Shown piece after piece: positions 9,534 to 20,185 of a stretch of 47,418 nt of DNA. The translations under genes and the position numbers were made by a program. The stretch lies in the NCBI RefSeq assembly GCF_029258315.1, contig NZ_JARHZE010000008.1, forward strand, positions 1 through 47,418, given 5' to 3'. This DNA comes from Fusobacterium sp. Lineage in GTDB: Bacteria; Fusobacteriota; Fusobacteriia; Fusobacteriales; Fusobacteriaceae. The notes below the pieces were generated by a model that saw only the letters and a program-made list of their open reading frames with translations, was not told the origin of the DNA and made no database searches. The first letter of the stretch is position 1; each line of letters opens with the position of its first letter.

Positions 9534-10823
9534 ATGAAACACGAAATTAAAAAACTTGAAAAATCAGCTTTAGAAGTTACTATAACTTTAACTAAAGAAG
9601 AATTTAATCCTATCGAAGGAGCTATCTTAGCAAAAGCTCAAAAAACAGTAGAGATCCCTGGATTCAGAAAAGGACACGCTCCATTAGATCAAATAAAAGC
9701 TAAATTTGCTAAAGAAACTGAAGATGAAGTTTGCGACGAAATCGTAAAAAGATACTTTGGTGAAGTAATAAAAGCTGAAGAATTAAGACCAGTTAGCCCA
9801 TTATACAATGGAAAATTAACTTCTGGAGAAGAAGGAGCAACTTTAGTAGTAAACGTTGACATCTTCCCTGAATTTGAATTAGGACAATACAAAGGATTAG
9901 AAGCTGAAAAAGTTGAATTCCAAATGACTGATGAAAAATTAGAAGAAGAGATCCAAAACATAATCAAAAGAAAATCTACTTTAACTGATTGTGAAGAAGG
10001 ACACAAAGCTGAAATGGGAGACACTGTTGAATTATCATTTGAAGGATTCATCGACGGAGTTCCATTTGAAGGAGGAAAAGCTGACACTCATATGTTACAA
10101 TTAGGAAGCCACTCTTTCATCGATACTTTTGAAGATCAATTAGTAGGATATGTAGTAGGACAAGAAGGAGAAGTTAACGTAACTTTCCCTGAGCAATACC
10201 ACTCTCAAGAATTAGCTGGAAAACCTGCTGTATTTAAAGTAAAAGTAAAAGCTATAAAATTCGACAAAACTCCTGAGTTAAACGACGAATTTGCTAAATC
10301 TTTAAACTTTGAATCTGTTGAAGATATGAGAGCTAAAACAAGAGAAGCAGTTGAAAAAAGAGAAACTGAAAACGCTAAAAACCAATACAGAGGAGCTTTA
10401 CTTAAAAAAGTAGTTGAAGGAACTGAAATCGAAATCCCTAGATCTCTAGTTTATAGAGAAGTTGAAGGAAGATTAGCAGAACTTGAGCAACAATTAATGG
10501 CACAAGGAATGGATCTAAAATCTTACCTAGCTATGACTGGAATGTCTCAAGAAGATGTATTCAACCAATTAGCACCTATGAGCGAAAGCAAAGTTAAAAT
10601 GGATATAATCCTTGACAAAATAGCTGAAATTGAAAAAATCGAAGCTACTGAAGATGAAGTAAAAGCTAAAATGGAAGACATCGCTAAAATGTACGGAATG
10701 ACAGCTGAAACTTTAAAAGAAGAGTTAACAAAAAATAAAAATTATGAGAACTTTGAAATAAACGTTAAAAACGAAATCGTTTTAAATAAAGCAATAGACT
10801 TTATCGTTGCTAACGCAAAATAA
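9534..10823 (+). CDS. tig: Trigger factor
   Basis: 429 aa; PGFRKGHAPLDQIKAKF, FKBP-like middle domain (GDTVELSFEGFIDGVPFEGGKA), adjacent to clpPX. Confidence 0.97.
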   Translation: MKHEIKKLEKSALEVTITLTKEEFNPIEGAILAKAQKTVEIPGFRKGHAPLDQIKAKFAKETEDEVCDEIVKRYFGEVIKAEELRPVSPLYNGKLTSGEEGATLVVNVDIFPEFELGQYKGLEAEKVEFQMTDEKLEEEIQNIIKRKSTLTDCEEGHKAEMGDTVELSFEGFIDGVPFEGGKADTHMLQLGSHSFIDTFEDQLVGYVVGQEGEVNVTFPEQYHSQELAGKPAVFKVKVKAIKFDKTPELNDEFAKSLNFESVEDMRAKTREAVEKRETENAKNQYRGALLKKVVEGTEIEIPRSLVYREVEGRLAELEQQLMAQGMDLKSYLAMTGMSQEDVFNQLAPMSESKVKMDIILDKIAEIEKIEATEDEVKAKMEDIAKMYGMTAETLKEELTKNKNYENFEINVKNEIVLNKAIDFIVANAK

Positions 10824-10835
10824 TTTTATTATTGA

Positions 10836-10859
10836 GGACATTGGAATGCTCCAATGTCC
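10836..10859 (+). terminator. Hairpin between tig and clpP (weak terminator or processing site)
   Basis: GGACATTGGA-ATGC-TCCAATGTCC, perfect 10-bp stem followed by CTTTAAATAAA. No long U-tract. Confidence 0.5.
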
Positions 10860-10919
10860 CTTTAAATAAATGATAAAATATTTTTTATCACTTGTTTAAA
10901 GCAAAAAAAGGAGGTTAAA

Positions 10920-11498
10920 ATGTATAATCCAATAGTTATTGAAAATACAAGTTATGGTGAAAGATCATATGACATATATTCAAGACTTCTTAAAGATAGA
11001 ATAATATTTTTAGGAACAGAGATAAATGACAGTGTTGCTAATGCAATAGTGGCACAACTTTTATTCTTAGAGGCTGAAGATCCAGAGAAAGATATCACAA
11101 TGTATATCAATAGCCCTGGTGGAGTTGTTACTTCAGGAATGGCAATATATGATACAATGAATTATATAAAACCAGATGTTCAAACTGTTTGTATAGGACA
11201 AGCTGCTAGTATGGGAGCCTTTTTATTATCAGCAGGAACAAAGGGAAAAAGATTTGCTTTACCAAATTCAAGAGTAATGATACATCAACCTTTGGGAGGA
11301 GCTCAAGGACAAGCTACTGATATAGAGATACAAGCAAAAGAGATATTAAAAATAAAAGATAAATTGAGTGAGATTTTAGCTCAAAACTGTGGAAAAACAA
11401 AAGAAGAAGTGTTAAGAGATACTGAGAGAGATAATTTTATGACAGCAGATGAAGCTTTAGAGTATGGAATTATTGATAAAGTATTTACTAGAAGATAG
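10920..11498 (+). CDS. clpP: ATP-dependent Clp protease proteolytic subunit
   Basis: 192 aa; [47 protein letters not shown]. Confidence 0.98.
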   Translation: MYNPIVIENTSYGERSYDIYSRLLKDRIIFLGTEINDSVANAIVAQLLFLEAEDPEKDITMYINSPGGVVTSGMAIYDTMNYIKPDVQTVCIGQAASMGAFLLSAGTKGKRFALPNSRVMIHQPLGGAQGQATDIEIQAKEILKIKDKLSEILAQNCGKTKEEVLRDTERDNFMTADEALEYGIIDKVFTRR

Positions 11499-11512
11499 AA
11501 AGAGGTGGTATA

Positions 11513-12787
11513 ATGAAGGAGACAAAATGTTCTTTTTGTGGAAGACCTCAAAATGAAGTTGAGCAGATGTTTGCTGGAAAAGACGGAGTTTATATTTGTG
11601 ATAGATGTGTAGAGGCTTGTTATGATCTACTTTTTCCAGAAGATGACTTAGACGATGAGTTAGATAACATAGACAACGGGTATAAAAAAGATTCAGGTAT
11701 TAAAACTGAAACTATGACACCAAAAGATATAAAAGCTAAGTTAGATGAGTATGTAATAGGACAGGAGGAAACTAAAAAAGTTTTATCTGTTGCTGTGTAC
11801 AACCATTATAAGAGAATAAAAAATTTAGAAAAGGGAGATACAAAGGATCTAGAGTTACAAAAGTCAAATGTTTTAATAATAGGACCAACAGGTTCTGGTA
11901 AAACTTTAATGGCTCAAACTCTTGCTAAGATATTAAATCTTCCATTTGCAATAGCAGACGCCACTACACTTACAGAAGCTGGATATGTAGGGGACGACGT
12001 AGAGAATGTTTTAGTAAGACTTTTACAAGCTGCAAACTATGATGTTGAGTCAGCTGAAAAAGGTATAATTTTTATAGATGAGATAGATAAGATAGCAAGA
12101 AAATCTGAAAATATGTCAATAACAAGAGATGTTTCAGGAGAGGGAGTTCAACAGGCTCTATTAAAAATAATAGAGGGTACAAAGGCACAAGTTCCTCCAC
12201 AAGGTGGAAGAAAACACCCTAACCAACCTCTTATTGAGATTGATACAAAGAATATTTTATTTATAGTTGGTGGAGCTTTTGAAGGGCTTGAGAAGGTTAT
12301 AAATAAAAGAACTTTAAATAAAAATATGGGATTTGGTGGAGATGTAACTAAGGAAAAGGCTGGAGAAGAGGGAAGAGTATTTGCTAAAGTTACTCCAGAG
12401 GACTTAGTAAAAAGAGGAATTATTCCTGAACTTGTAGGAAGATTACCTTTGATCACTACCTTAGAAAATCTAAGTGAGGAGATCTTACTTAAGATATTAG
12501 TTGAACCAAAAAATGCCATAGTAAAACAATATAAAAAATTCTTTGAAATGGAAAATATAGAACTTGAAATAACAGAGGAGGCTCTAAAAGAGGTGGCAAG
12601 AAGAGCACTAGCTAGAAAAATTGGAGCTAGAGGTTTAAGAGCTATCTTAGAAAATACAATGATGGAGCTTATGTTTGAGATTCCTTCAATGAAAGATATT
12701 GAAAAAGTTGTTGTAGACATAGACGGATTAGATGACTATAAAAAAGTTAAGTTGATAAAAAGAGGAGGAGAAACTATTGAGCAATAA
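11513..12787 (+). CDS. clpX: ATP-dependent Clp protease ATP-binding subunit ClpX
   Basis: 424 aa; Cys4 zinc finger CSFCGRPQ...CDRC, Walker [26 protein letters not shown]. Confidence 0.98.
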   Translation: MKETKCSFCGRPQNEVEQMFAGKDGVYICDRCVEACYDLLFPEDDLDDELDNIDNGYKKDSGIKTETMTPKDIKAKLDEYVIGQEETKKVLSVAVYNHYKRIKNLEKGDTKDLELQKSNVLIIGPTGSGKTLMAQTLAKILNLPFAIADATTLTEAGYVGDDVENVLVRLLQAANYDVESAEKGIIFIDEIDKIARKSENMSITRDVSGEGVQQALLKIIEGTKAQVPPQGGRKHPNQPLIEIDTKNILFIVGGAFEGLEKVINKRTLNKNMGFGGDVTKEKAGEEGRVFAKVTPEDLVKRGIIPELVGRLPLITTLENLSEEILLKILVEPKNAIVKQYKKFFEMENIELEITEEALKEVARRALARKIGARGLRAILENTMMELMFEIPSMKDIEKVVVDIDGLDDYKKVKLIKRGGETIEQ

Positions 12788-15092
12788 ATTGTCATTTTTA
12801 CCAACTAGGGATTTAGTTATCTTCCCTGGAGTGGTTACTCCTGTATATGTTGGGAGAGATAAAAGTATAAAAACTCTTGAGAGAGTTATGGATAGCGAAG
12901 AAAATAAAATGTTATTTGGAATGCAAAAGGATTCTTTAATAGAGAACCCTGAGCTACCAAAAGACATCTATGAAGTGGGAGTATTAGTTAATATACTTCA
13001 AACTGTTAAGATGCCTAACAACACAATAAAATTATTAGTTGAGGCTGAGAGCAGAGTAACAATAATAAATCCTAGAGAGGTAGATGGGGAGTACGAGGCA
13101 GAGTATACAGTTATCGACTGTGTGAACCAAGATAACAAAGAAACTCAAGCTGTTTACAGAAAAGTATTAGAGTACTTTGAAAGATATAGTAAACTTGGTG
13201 GTAAAATATTACCAGAACTATTAATAAGTTTAAAATCTACTAAGGATATAAACAACGCTTTAGATATTATAGCAAACAATCTTTATATCGACACTCAAGA
13301 AAAACAAAGAATACTTGAGACTTTTGACAGTAAAGAGAGAGGATATTTAATTTTAGATATCTTATCAAAAGAGATAGAGATAAATGAGATTGAGAAAAAA
13401 GTAGAAGATAAAGTTAGAACTAAGATGAACGAGGCTCAAAAAGCTTACTACATCAGAGAAAAAATCAACGCTATGAAGGATGAGATTCAAGATTTCACCC
13501 CTGAAGATGATAATTCTGACTTAAAAGAAAAGATTGAAAAGGCAAAACTTCCAGCAGAAGTAAAGAAAAAAGTGGACGAAGAGCTAAGAAAGATGAGCAA
13601 AATGCCTCCATTCTCAGCTGAGGCATCTGTTTCAAGAAACTATATAGATGTACTTTTAGATTTACCTTGGAAGAAAATGACTAAAGATGATTTAGATATA
13701 GAGAAGGCAAGTGAAATCTTAGATAGAGATCACTATGGATTAAAAGAGGTAAAGGATAGAATACTTGACTACCTAGCAGTTAAAAAACTTAATCCAAAAA
13801 TGAAGGGAACAATAATCTGTCTTGTTGGACCTCCGGGAGTAGGAAAAACATCTATTGCAAAATCAATAGCTGATGCTATGGGAAGAAAATTTGTAAGAGT
13901 TTCCCTTGGTGGAGTTAGAGATGAGGCTGAGATAAGAGGACACAGAAGAACATATATTGGTTCTATGCCAGGAAGAATAATGAAGGCAATGAAACTTGCT
14001 GGAACTAAAAACCCATTTATATTATTAGATGAGCTTGACAAAATGGCAAGTGACTTTAAAGGGGATCCAGCATCAGCAATGCTTGAGGTACTAGACCCAG
14101 AGCAAAATATCCACTTTGAAGACCACTATGTAGATGTTCCTTTTGATTTATCAGAGGCATTTTTCTTAGGTACAGCTAATGACTTAAGAAATATTCCAGA
14201 GCCTTTAATTGACAGAATGGAAATCATAAGCCTATCTTCGTATACAGAATATGAAAAATTACACATTGCTAAAAAATATTTAATCAAACAAATCCAAGCT
14301 GAAAATGGATTGAATGATGTTAAAATAAATATTTCAGACAAGGTAGTTTTAAAAATAATCAACGAATATACTAGAGAGGCTGGAGTTAGAAATCTAAAGA
14401 GAGAGATAAACAATCTATTTAGAAAGATAGCTAGAAAAGTTGTTAAAGAAAATATAGATAAGTTGACTATAAGCACAACAAACCTAGAAAAATATCTAGG
14501 AAAAGCAAAATTCAGACCTGAAAAATTAAAAGAGAGAGAGTACAAAGTAGGTATTGTTAATGGACTTGCTTGGACAGCAGTAGGAGGGGTTACACTAGAG
14601 GTACAAGGTGTATTGATCCCAGGAAAAGGACAGTTAACTCTTACAGGAACTCTTGGAAATGTAATGAAAGAGTCTGGAGAGGTAGCTTTCACTTATGTAA
14701 AATCTAATTTCAAAAAATATAATATAAATGAAAAAGATTTCTTAGAAAATAAAAATATTCACTTACACTTCCCAGAGGGAGCAACTCCAAAAGATGGACC
14801 TTCAGCAGGAATAACTATCACTACTGCAATCTTATCAGTTCTTACAGGAAGAGAGATAAGACAGGATATAGCTATGACTGGGGAAATTACAATAACTGGT
14901 GAAGTATTAGCAATCGGTGGAGTAAAAGAAAAAGTAATAGGAGCTTACAGAGCAGGAATAAGAGAGGTAATCCTACCTGAAGATAACAGAGTGGACACTG
15001 ATGAAATTCCAGCAGAAGTAAAAAAAGATATTACAATTCACTATGCTAAAACTTATGATGATGTTGAGAAATTAGTTTTCAAAAAGGACTAA
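12777..15092 (+). CDS. lon: ATP-dependent protease Lon
   Basis: 771 aa; [15 protein letters not shown]; catalytic region [14 protein letters not shown] start overlaps the clpX stop by 11 nt. Confidence 0.98.
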   Translation: MSNKLSFLPTRDLVIFPGVVTPVYVGRDKSIKTLERVMDSEENKMLFGMQKDSLIENPELPKDIYEVGVLVNILQTVKMPNNTIKLLVEAESRVTIINPREVDGEYEAEYTVIDCVNQDNKETQAVYRKVLEYFERYSKLGGKILPELLISLKSTKDINNALDIIANNLYIDTQEKQRILETFDSKERGYLILDILSKEIEINEIEKKVEDKVRTKMNEAQKAYYIREKINAMKDEIQDFTPEDDNSDLKEKIEKAKLPAEVKKKVDEELRKMSKMPPFSAEASVSRNYIDVLLDLPWKKMTKDDLDIEKASEILDRDHYGLKEVKDRILDYLAVKKLNPKMKGTIICLVGPPGVGKTSIAKSIADAMGRKFVRVSLGGVRDEAEIRGHRRTYIGSMPGRIMKAMKLAGTKNPFILLDELDKMASDFKGDPASAMLEVLDPEQNIHFEDHYVDVPFDLSEAFFLGTANDLRNIPEPLIDRMEIISLSSYTEYEKLHIAKKYLIKQIQAENGLNDVKINISDKVVLKIINEYTREAGVRNLKREINNLFRKIARKVVKENIDKLTISTTNLEKYLGKAKFRPEKLKEREYKVGIVNGLAWTAVGGVTLEVQGVLIPGKGQLTLTGTLGNVMKESGEVAFTYVKSNFKKYNINEKDFLENKNIHLHFPEGATPKDGPSAGITITTAILSVLTGREIRQDIAMTGEITITGEVLAIGGVKEKVIGAYRAGIREVILPEDNRVDTDEIPAEVKKDITIHYAKTYDDVEKLVFKKD

Positions 15093-15115
15093 TTATTTAA
15101 ATTATAGGAGAGAAG

Positions 15116-15733
15116 ATGATAGTAAAACAAGCGGAATTTGTAAAATCAGCTGTATTTGAAAAAGATTATCCAGAGGAGATTGGAAATATAGAGTTTGCCT
15201 TTGTTGGAAGATCAAACGTTGGAAAATCATCTCTTATAAATAGTATCACTGGAAGAAATAAACTTGCTAGAACAAGTAAGACTCCAGGTAGAACACAACT
15301 TATAAACTATTTCCTTATCAATAGGGAGGTCTTCTTTGTAGACCTTCCTGGATATGGATTTGCTAAGGTACCAAAGGCTATGAAGGCTGAGTGGGGACAA
15401 ACTATGGAGAGATACCTAGCAAGTAATAGAAAAAAATTGGTTTTTGTTCTTTTGGATATAAGAAGAGTACCAAGTGGGGAAGATATAGAGATGTTAGAGT
15501 GGTTAGACCACTACAATGTTCCATTTAAAATTATATTTACTAAGATGGATAAGGTTTCAAATAATGAAAAATTTAAATGTTTAAAAGAGATAAGAACAAA
15601 ATTAGATTTTTCAAATGAAGATGTATTCTTCCATTCATCTCTAAAAAATACTGGTAAAGATAAAGTTTTAGAATTTATCGGAGAGGTATTAGGAGAGAAC
15701 AAGGAAGAGGAAACAGTTGAAATAGAAAAATAG
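15116..15733 (+). CDS. engB: Ribosome biogenesis GTP-binding protein YsxC/EngB
   Basis: 205 aa; GRSNVGKSSLINSITGR, TPGRTQLINYF, DLPGYGFAK. Confidence 0.95.
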   Translation: MIVKQAEFVKSAVFEKDYPEEIGNIEFAFVGRSNVGKSSLINSITGRNKLARTSKTPGRTQLINYFLINREVFFVDLPGYGFAKVPKAMKAEWGQTMERYLASNRKKLVFVLLDIRRVPSGEDIEMLEWLDHYNVPFKIIFTKMDKVSNNEKFKCLKEIRTKLDFSNEDVFFHSSLKNTGKDKVLEFIGEVLGENKEEETVEIEK

Positions 15734-15766
15734 TATATAAAAAATTTAAATACAGGAGGCTATTTA

Positions 15767-18427
15767 ATGAAGGAGCTAGAAAAAATATATTCTCCTAGTG
15801 AAATAGAAAAAAAATGGTATAAACACTGGGAAGAATCAAAGTACTTTGGTGCTACAATGGATGAAGGGAAAAAGAATTACTCAATAATGATCCCTCCTCC
15901 AAATGTTACAGGAATACTACATATGGGACATATCTTAAATAACAGTATCCAAGATACTTTAATCAGATATAAGAGAATGTCAGGGTACAACACTTTATGG
16001 ATGCCTGGAATGGACCACGCTGGAATAGCTACTCAAAACAAAGTAGAGAAAAAATTAGCTGAAGAAGGTTTAACAAAAGAGGATTTAGGAAGAGATAAGT
16101 TCATCGAAGAAACTTGGAAATGGAAAGAAAAACACGGTGGAATTATAACATCTCAACTTAGAAAAATAGGAGCATCACTTGACTGGGATAGAGAAAGATT
16201 TACTATGGACGAAGGACTTTCTCAAGCAGTTAGAGATATATTTGTAAAATTATACAACGACGGATTAATTTACCAAGGTGAATATATGGTAAACTGGTGT
16301 CCAAGATGTGGTACAGCTCTAGCAGATGACGAGGTAGAGTTTGAAGATCAAGCTGGAGGATTCTGGCATATCAGATACCAAATAAAAGATAGTGACGAGT
16401 ATTTAATAATCGCTACTACAAGACCTGAAACAATGTTAGGGGACGTTGCAATAGCAGTTCACCCTGATGATGAAAGATATCAAAAATTCATAGGTAAAAA
16501 AGCAATACTTCCATTAGTTGGTAGAGAGATAGATATAGTTGCTGATAAATATGTTGATATGGAATTTGGAACAGGAGCTTTAAAAATAACTCCAGCTCAC
16601 GACCCTAACGACTTTGAAATCGGAAACAAATTCAATCTTCCAATAATAAACGTATTCACAGGAGATGCTAAAATAGTAGAGGGATACGGAAAATATTCTG
16701 GACTTGACAGATTCGAGGCTAGAAAAGCAATAGCTGAAGATTTAAAAGAGCAAGGATTCTTAGTAAAATTTGAGTCATACTCTCATAATGTAGGAACTTG
16801 TTATAGATGTCATACAGCTATCGAACCAAGAGTATCTAAACAATGGTTTGTAAAAATGAAACCACTTGCTGAAAAAGCTCTTGAAGTAGTTAGAAACGGT
16901 GAAGTAAAAATAATGCCTAAGAGATGGGAAAAAGTTTACTACAACTGGTTAGAAAATATAAGAGACTGGTGTATCTCAAGACAAATTTGGTGGGGACACA
17001 GAATCCCAGCTTGGTATGGACCAGATAAGAAGATGTTTGTAGCTCATAACGAAGAGGAAGCTCACGAACAAGCAAAAGCATTCTATGGAAAAGACGTTGA
17101 ATTAGAACAAGAGCAAGACGTATTAGATACTTGGTTCTCATCAGCACTTTGGCCTTTCTCAACTTTAGGTTGGCCACAAAAAACTAAAGAGTTAGAGATG
17201 TTCTATCCAACTTCAACATTAGTAACAGGAGCAGATATATTATTCTTCTGGGTAGCTAGAATGATAATGTTTGGAGAGTACACTCAAGGTGAAAAACCAT
17301 TTAGCAATGTATATCTTCATGGAATAGTTAGAGATGACTTAGGAAGAAAGATGTCTAAATCTTTAGGAAACTCTCCAGATCCATTAGATCTAATCGAAAA
17401 ATATGGAGCTGACGCTATAAGATTTACAATGCTTTACAACACATCTCAAGGACAAGACGTTCACTTCTCTGAAAAATTGTTAGAGATGGGAAGAAACTTC
17501 GCTAACAAGATGTGGAACGTATCAAGATTTGTTATTATGAACCTAGAAGGTTTTGATGTAACAAAAGTAGATAAATCTAAATTAAAATATGAACTTGTTG
17601 ATAAATGGATATTCTCAAGATTAAACGAAACAGCTAAAAATGTAGCTGATGAGTTAGACAGATTCCAATTAGACGAAGCTGCAAAATCAGTTTATGAATT
17701 CTTAAGAGGGGATTTCTGTGACTGGTATGTAGAGTTAGCAAAAATTAGATTATACAACTCAGAAGATGAGGATTCTAAAACAACAGCTCAATATGTTCTA
17801 TGGACAATATTAGAAGCTGGAATGAGACTTTTACATCCATTCATGCCATTTATCACAGAAGAGATTTGGCAAATAATAAAAACATCAGGAGAAACTGTAA
17901 TGTTACAAGAATATCCTGTATGTGATGAGAAAGTATTAGATCTTGAAGTTGAAAAATCATTTGCATATATTCAAGAGATAGTATCATCTTTAAGAAATAT
18001 AAGAGCAGAGGCAGGAATTTCTCCAGCTAAATTTGCAAAAGTTGTTATTAAATCATCAAATGAAAATGAATTAAAAACAATAGAAGAAAACTATAAATTC
18101 ATAACAAAATTATGTAATTTAGAAGAAATCGAATATGGTAAAGATGTAGAGAAACCAGCACAAAGCGGATTTAGAGTTGCAAAAGATTCAGAAGTTTATA
18201 TGGTTCTTACAGGACTTTTAGATATTGATGCTGAGGTTAAAAAATTAGAAGCTCAATTAGAAAAAGTTTCAAAAGAATTAGAAAAGATGAATGCAAAACT
18301 ATCTAATGAGAAATTTACATCAAAAGCACCAGCACACATATTAGAGAGAGACAGAAGAATACAAAAAGAATATCAAGACAAATATGACAAAATAATGGAA
18401 AATATAAAAGAGTTAAAAGGGGAGTAA
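15767..18427 (+). CDS. valS: Valyl-tRNA synthetase
   Basis: 886 aa; PPPNVTGILHMGH, KMSKSLGNSPDPLDLI, C-terminal coiled coil. Confidence 0.98.
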   Translation: MKELEKIYSPSEIEKKWYKHWEESKYFGATMDEGKKNYSIMIPPPNVTGILHMGHILNNSIQDTLIRYKRMSGYNTLWMPGMDHAGIATQNKVEKKLAEEGLTKEDLGRDKFIEETWKWKEKHGGIITSQLRKIGASLDWDRERFTMDEGLSQAVRDIFVKLYNDGLIYQGEYMVNWCPRCGTALADDEVEFEDQAGGFWHIRYQIKDSDEYLIIATTRPETMLGDVAIAVHPDDERYQKFIGKKAILPLVGREIDIVADKYVDMEFGTGALKITPAHDPNDFEIGNKFNLPIINVFTGDAKIVEGYGKYSGLDRFEARKAIAEDLKEQGFLVKFESYSHNVGTCYRCHTAIEPRVSKQWFVKMKPLAEKALEVVRNGEVKIMPKRWEKVYYNWLENIRDWCISRQIWWGHRIPAWYGPDKKMFVAHNEEEAHEQAKAFYGKDVELEQEQDVLDTWFSSALWPFSTLGWPQKTKELEMFYPTSTLVTGADILFFWVARMIMFGEYTQGEKPFSNVYLHGIVRDDLGRKMSKSLGNSPDPLDLIEKYGADAIRFTMLYNTSQGQDVHFSEKLLEMGRNFANKMWNVSRFVIMNLEGFDVTKVDKSKLKYELVDKWIFSRLNETAKNVADELDRFQLDEAAKSVYEFLRGDFCDWYVELAKIRLYNSEDEDSKTTAQYVLWTILEAGMRLLHPFMPFITEEIWQIIKTSGETVMLQEYPVCDEKVLDLEVEKSFAYIQEIVSSLRNIRAEAGISPAKFAKVVIKSSNENELKTIEENYKFITKLCNLEEIEYGKDVEKPAQSGFRVAKDSEVYMVLTGLLDIDAEVKKLEAQLEKVSKELEKMNAKLSNEKFTSKAPAHILERDRRIQKEYQDKYDKIMENIKELKGE

Positions 18428-18510
18428 TCAACTTAGGCTTTGATATGTTTTATGAACACACAAGATAATTTCTAGTTAAAGGGATAAATGCAAAATACTT
18501 GGGAGGTATA

Positions 18511-20148
18511 ATGTTAGAAATTTTAATGAAGGTCGTAGGTGGACTAGGTCTGTTTCTTTATGGGATGGAAAATATGTCTGGTGGAATGCAAAAAATTGCA
18601 GGAAAAAGATTAAAAAAGATTTTAACTATTTTAACAAAAAATAGACTTTTTGCTATAATAGCTGGAGTATTTATTACAGTATTAGTTCAATCTTCATCAG
18701 TAAGTACGGTAATGGCAGTTGGATTTGTTAATGCCTCATTATTAAGCTTAAACCAAGCTTTAGGTTTAATACTTGGAGCAAAGATAGGTACAACAGTTAC
18801 AGGTTGGTTATTAGCACTTAATATAGGAAAATTTGGTTTACCAATAGCTGGTATGGCAGCAATCTTTAGAATGTTCTCAAAAGATGAGAAAACAAAGATG
18901 AAAGCTTCAACAGTATTAGGACTTGGACTTATTTTCTTTGGACTTGAACTTATGAGTAAAGGGTTAGAACCAATTAGATCAATGCCAGAATTTGTAAGTT
19001 TATTTAGTTTATTTACAGCTGACTCATATTTAGGAGCTATAAAAGCAGCATTGGTTGGGGTATTCATAACAGCAATAGTACAATCATCAGCAGCTACTTT
19101 AGGAATCACTATAACTTTAGCATCACAAGGATTGATAACTTATCCAACAGCAGTAGCTCTTGTGTTAGGAGAAAACATAGGTACAACAATAACAGCTTTC
19201 TTAGCATCTCTTGGAGCAAATCCAAATGCTAAGAGAGCAGCTTATGCTAACTCTATAATAAGTATATTGGGGGTTTGTTGGGCTTTAGCTATATTCCCTC
19301 TTTACTTAAAATTTTTAAATAGTGTTGCTAATCCACAGAAGAACTTAGCTTTTGCCATAGCCACAGCTCATACAATGTTCAACATAATCAACGTAATTTT
19401 ATTTACACCATTTGTTGGATACTTGGGTAAATTTTTATGTAAAATAGTAAAAGATGATGGAAAAGGAACTTTAAAAGTTACAAAACTTGATAAGTTGATG
19501 GTAAAAACTCCTACTGTTGTAATAGAGCAATCTAAACAAGAGGTCATAAATATGAATGGCGAGATAAAAGAGATGTTAGAAATCTTACTTGACTTTTATA
19601 TGGAAGGACAAGAATTTTTATCAGATGATAAATTAAAAAGATTGAATGTTATAGAGGAGAGAATGGACTTATATCAAAAGGAGATAACAGATATAGGTTA
19701 CAGCATATTATCAGTTGACATCAGTTCTGAGATGAAAAATGATACTAGAAAAAATATAGAGATCAGTGATGAGTATGAAACAATAAGTGATTACGGAGTC
19801 AGAATAGGAAAAATCTTAAATAAATTTGCAGAATCAGAAATAAAACTTACAAGTGTAGAAAGAGAAAAATTAAAAAATCTTAACAGTCATATAGTTGATT
19901 TATATGAACTAATAAATGTAGGATTCAAAAATAAAGATAAGACTATATTTGCAATAGCAAATGAAAAATGCAATATGATACTAGCAGAATATAGAGCCGC
20001 AAAAGAATTACACCTAGAAAAAATTTCGACATTAGATATAACAGTAACTCAAAGTATAGGATATCTTGATCTATTAAATTATTATAGAAGATTAAGAGAT
20101 CACATATTTAACATAATTGAGTTATATTTAGTAGAAGATGATGAATAG
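18511..20148 (+). CDS. Na+/phosphate cotransporter (NptA/PNaS family) with C-terminal PhoU-like domain, copy 1
   Basis: 545 aa from ATG 18511 (track start TTG 18499 lies in the RBS GGGAGG). Duplicated VQSSS and VQSSAAT motifs, GENIGTT. Confidence 0.92.
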   Translation: MLEILMKVVGGLGLFLYGMENMSGGMQKIAGKRLKKILTILTKNRLFAIIAGVFITVLVQSSSVSTVMAVGFVNASLLSLNQALGLILGAKIGTTVTGWLLALNIGKFGLPIAGMAAIFRMFSKDEKTKMKASTVLGLGLIFFGLELMSKGLEPIRSMPEFVSLFSLFTADSYLGAIKAALVGVFITAIVQSSAATLGITITLASQGLITYPTAVALVLGENIGTTITAFLASLGANPNAKRAAYANSIISILGVCWALAIFPLYLKFLNSVANPQKNLAFAIATAHTMFNIINVILFTPFVGYLGKFLCKIVKDDGKGTLKVTKLDKLMVKTPTVVIEQSKQEVINMNGEIKEMLEILLDFYMEGQEFLSDDKLKRLNVIEERMDLYQKEITDIGYSILSVDISSEMKNDTRKNIEISDEYETISDYGVRIGKILNKFAESEIKLTSVEREKLKNLNSHIVDLYELINVGFKNKDKTIFAIANEKCNMILAEYRAAKELHLEKISTLDITVTQSIGYLDLLNYYRRLRDHIFNIIELYLVEDDE

Positions 20149-20185
20149 CTAAAAAATTTAATGGTTAAATACTTGGGAGGGTATA

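Noticed and set aside
12148-12720. 190-aa minus-strand ORF opposite clpX (also 14126-14692 opposite lon)
   Set aside because: Antisense shadow of strongly conserved coding sequence; Ser/Ile/Phe-rich composition, no RBS and no recognisable domain.
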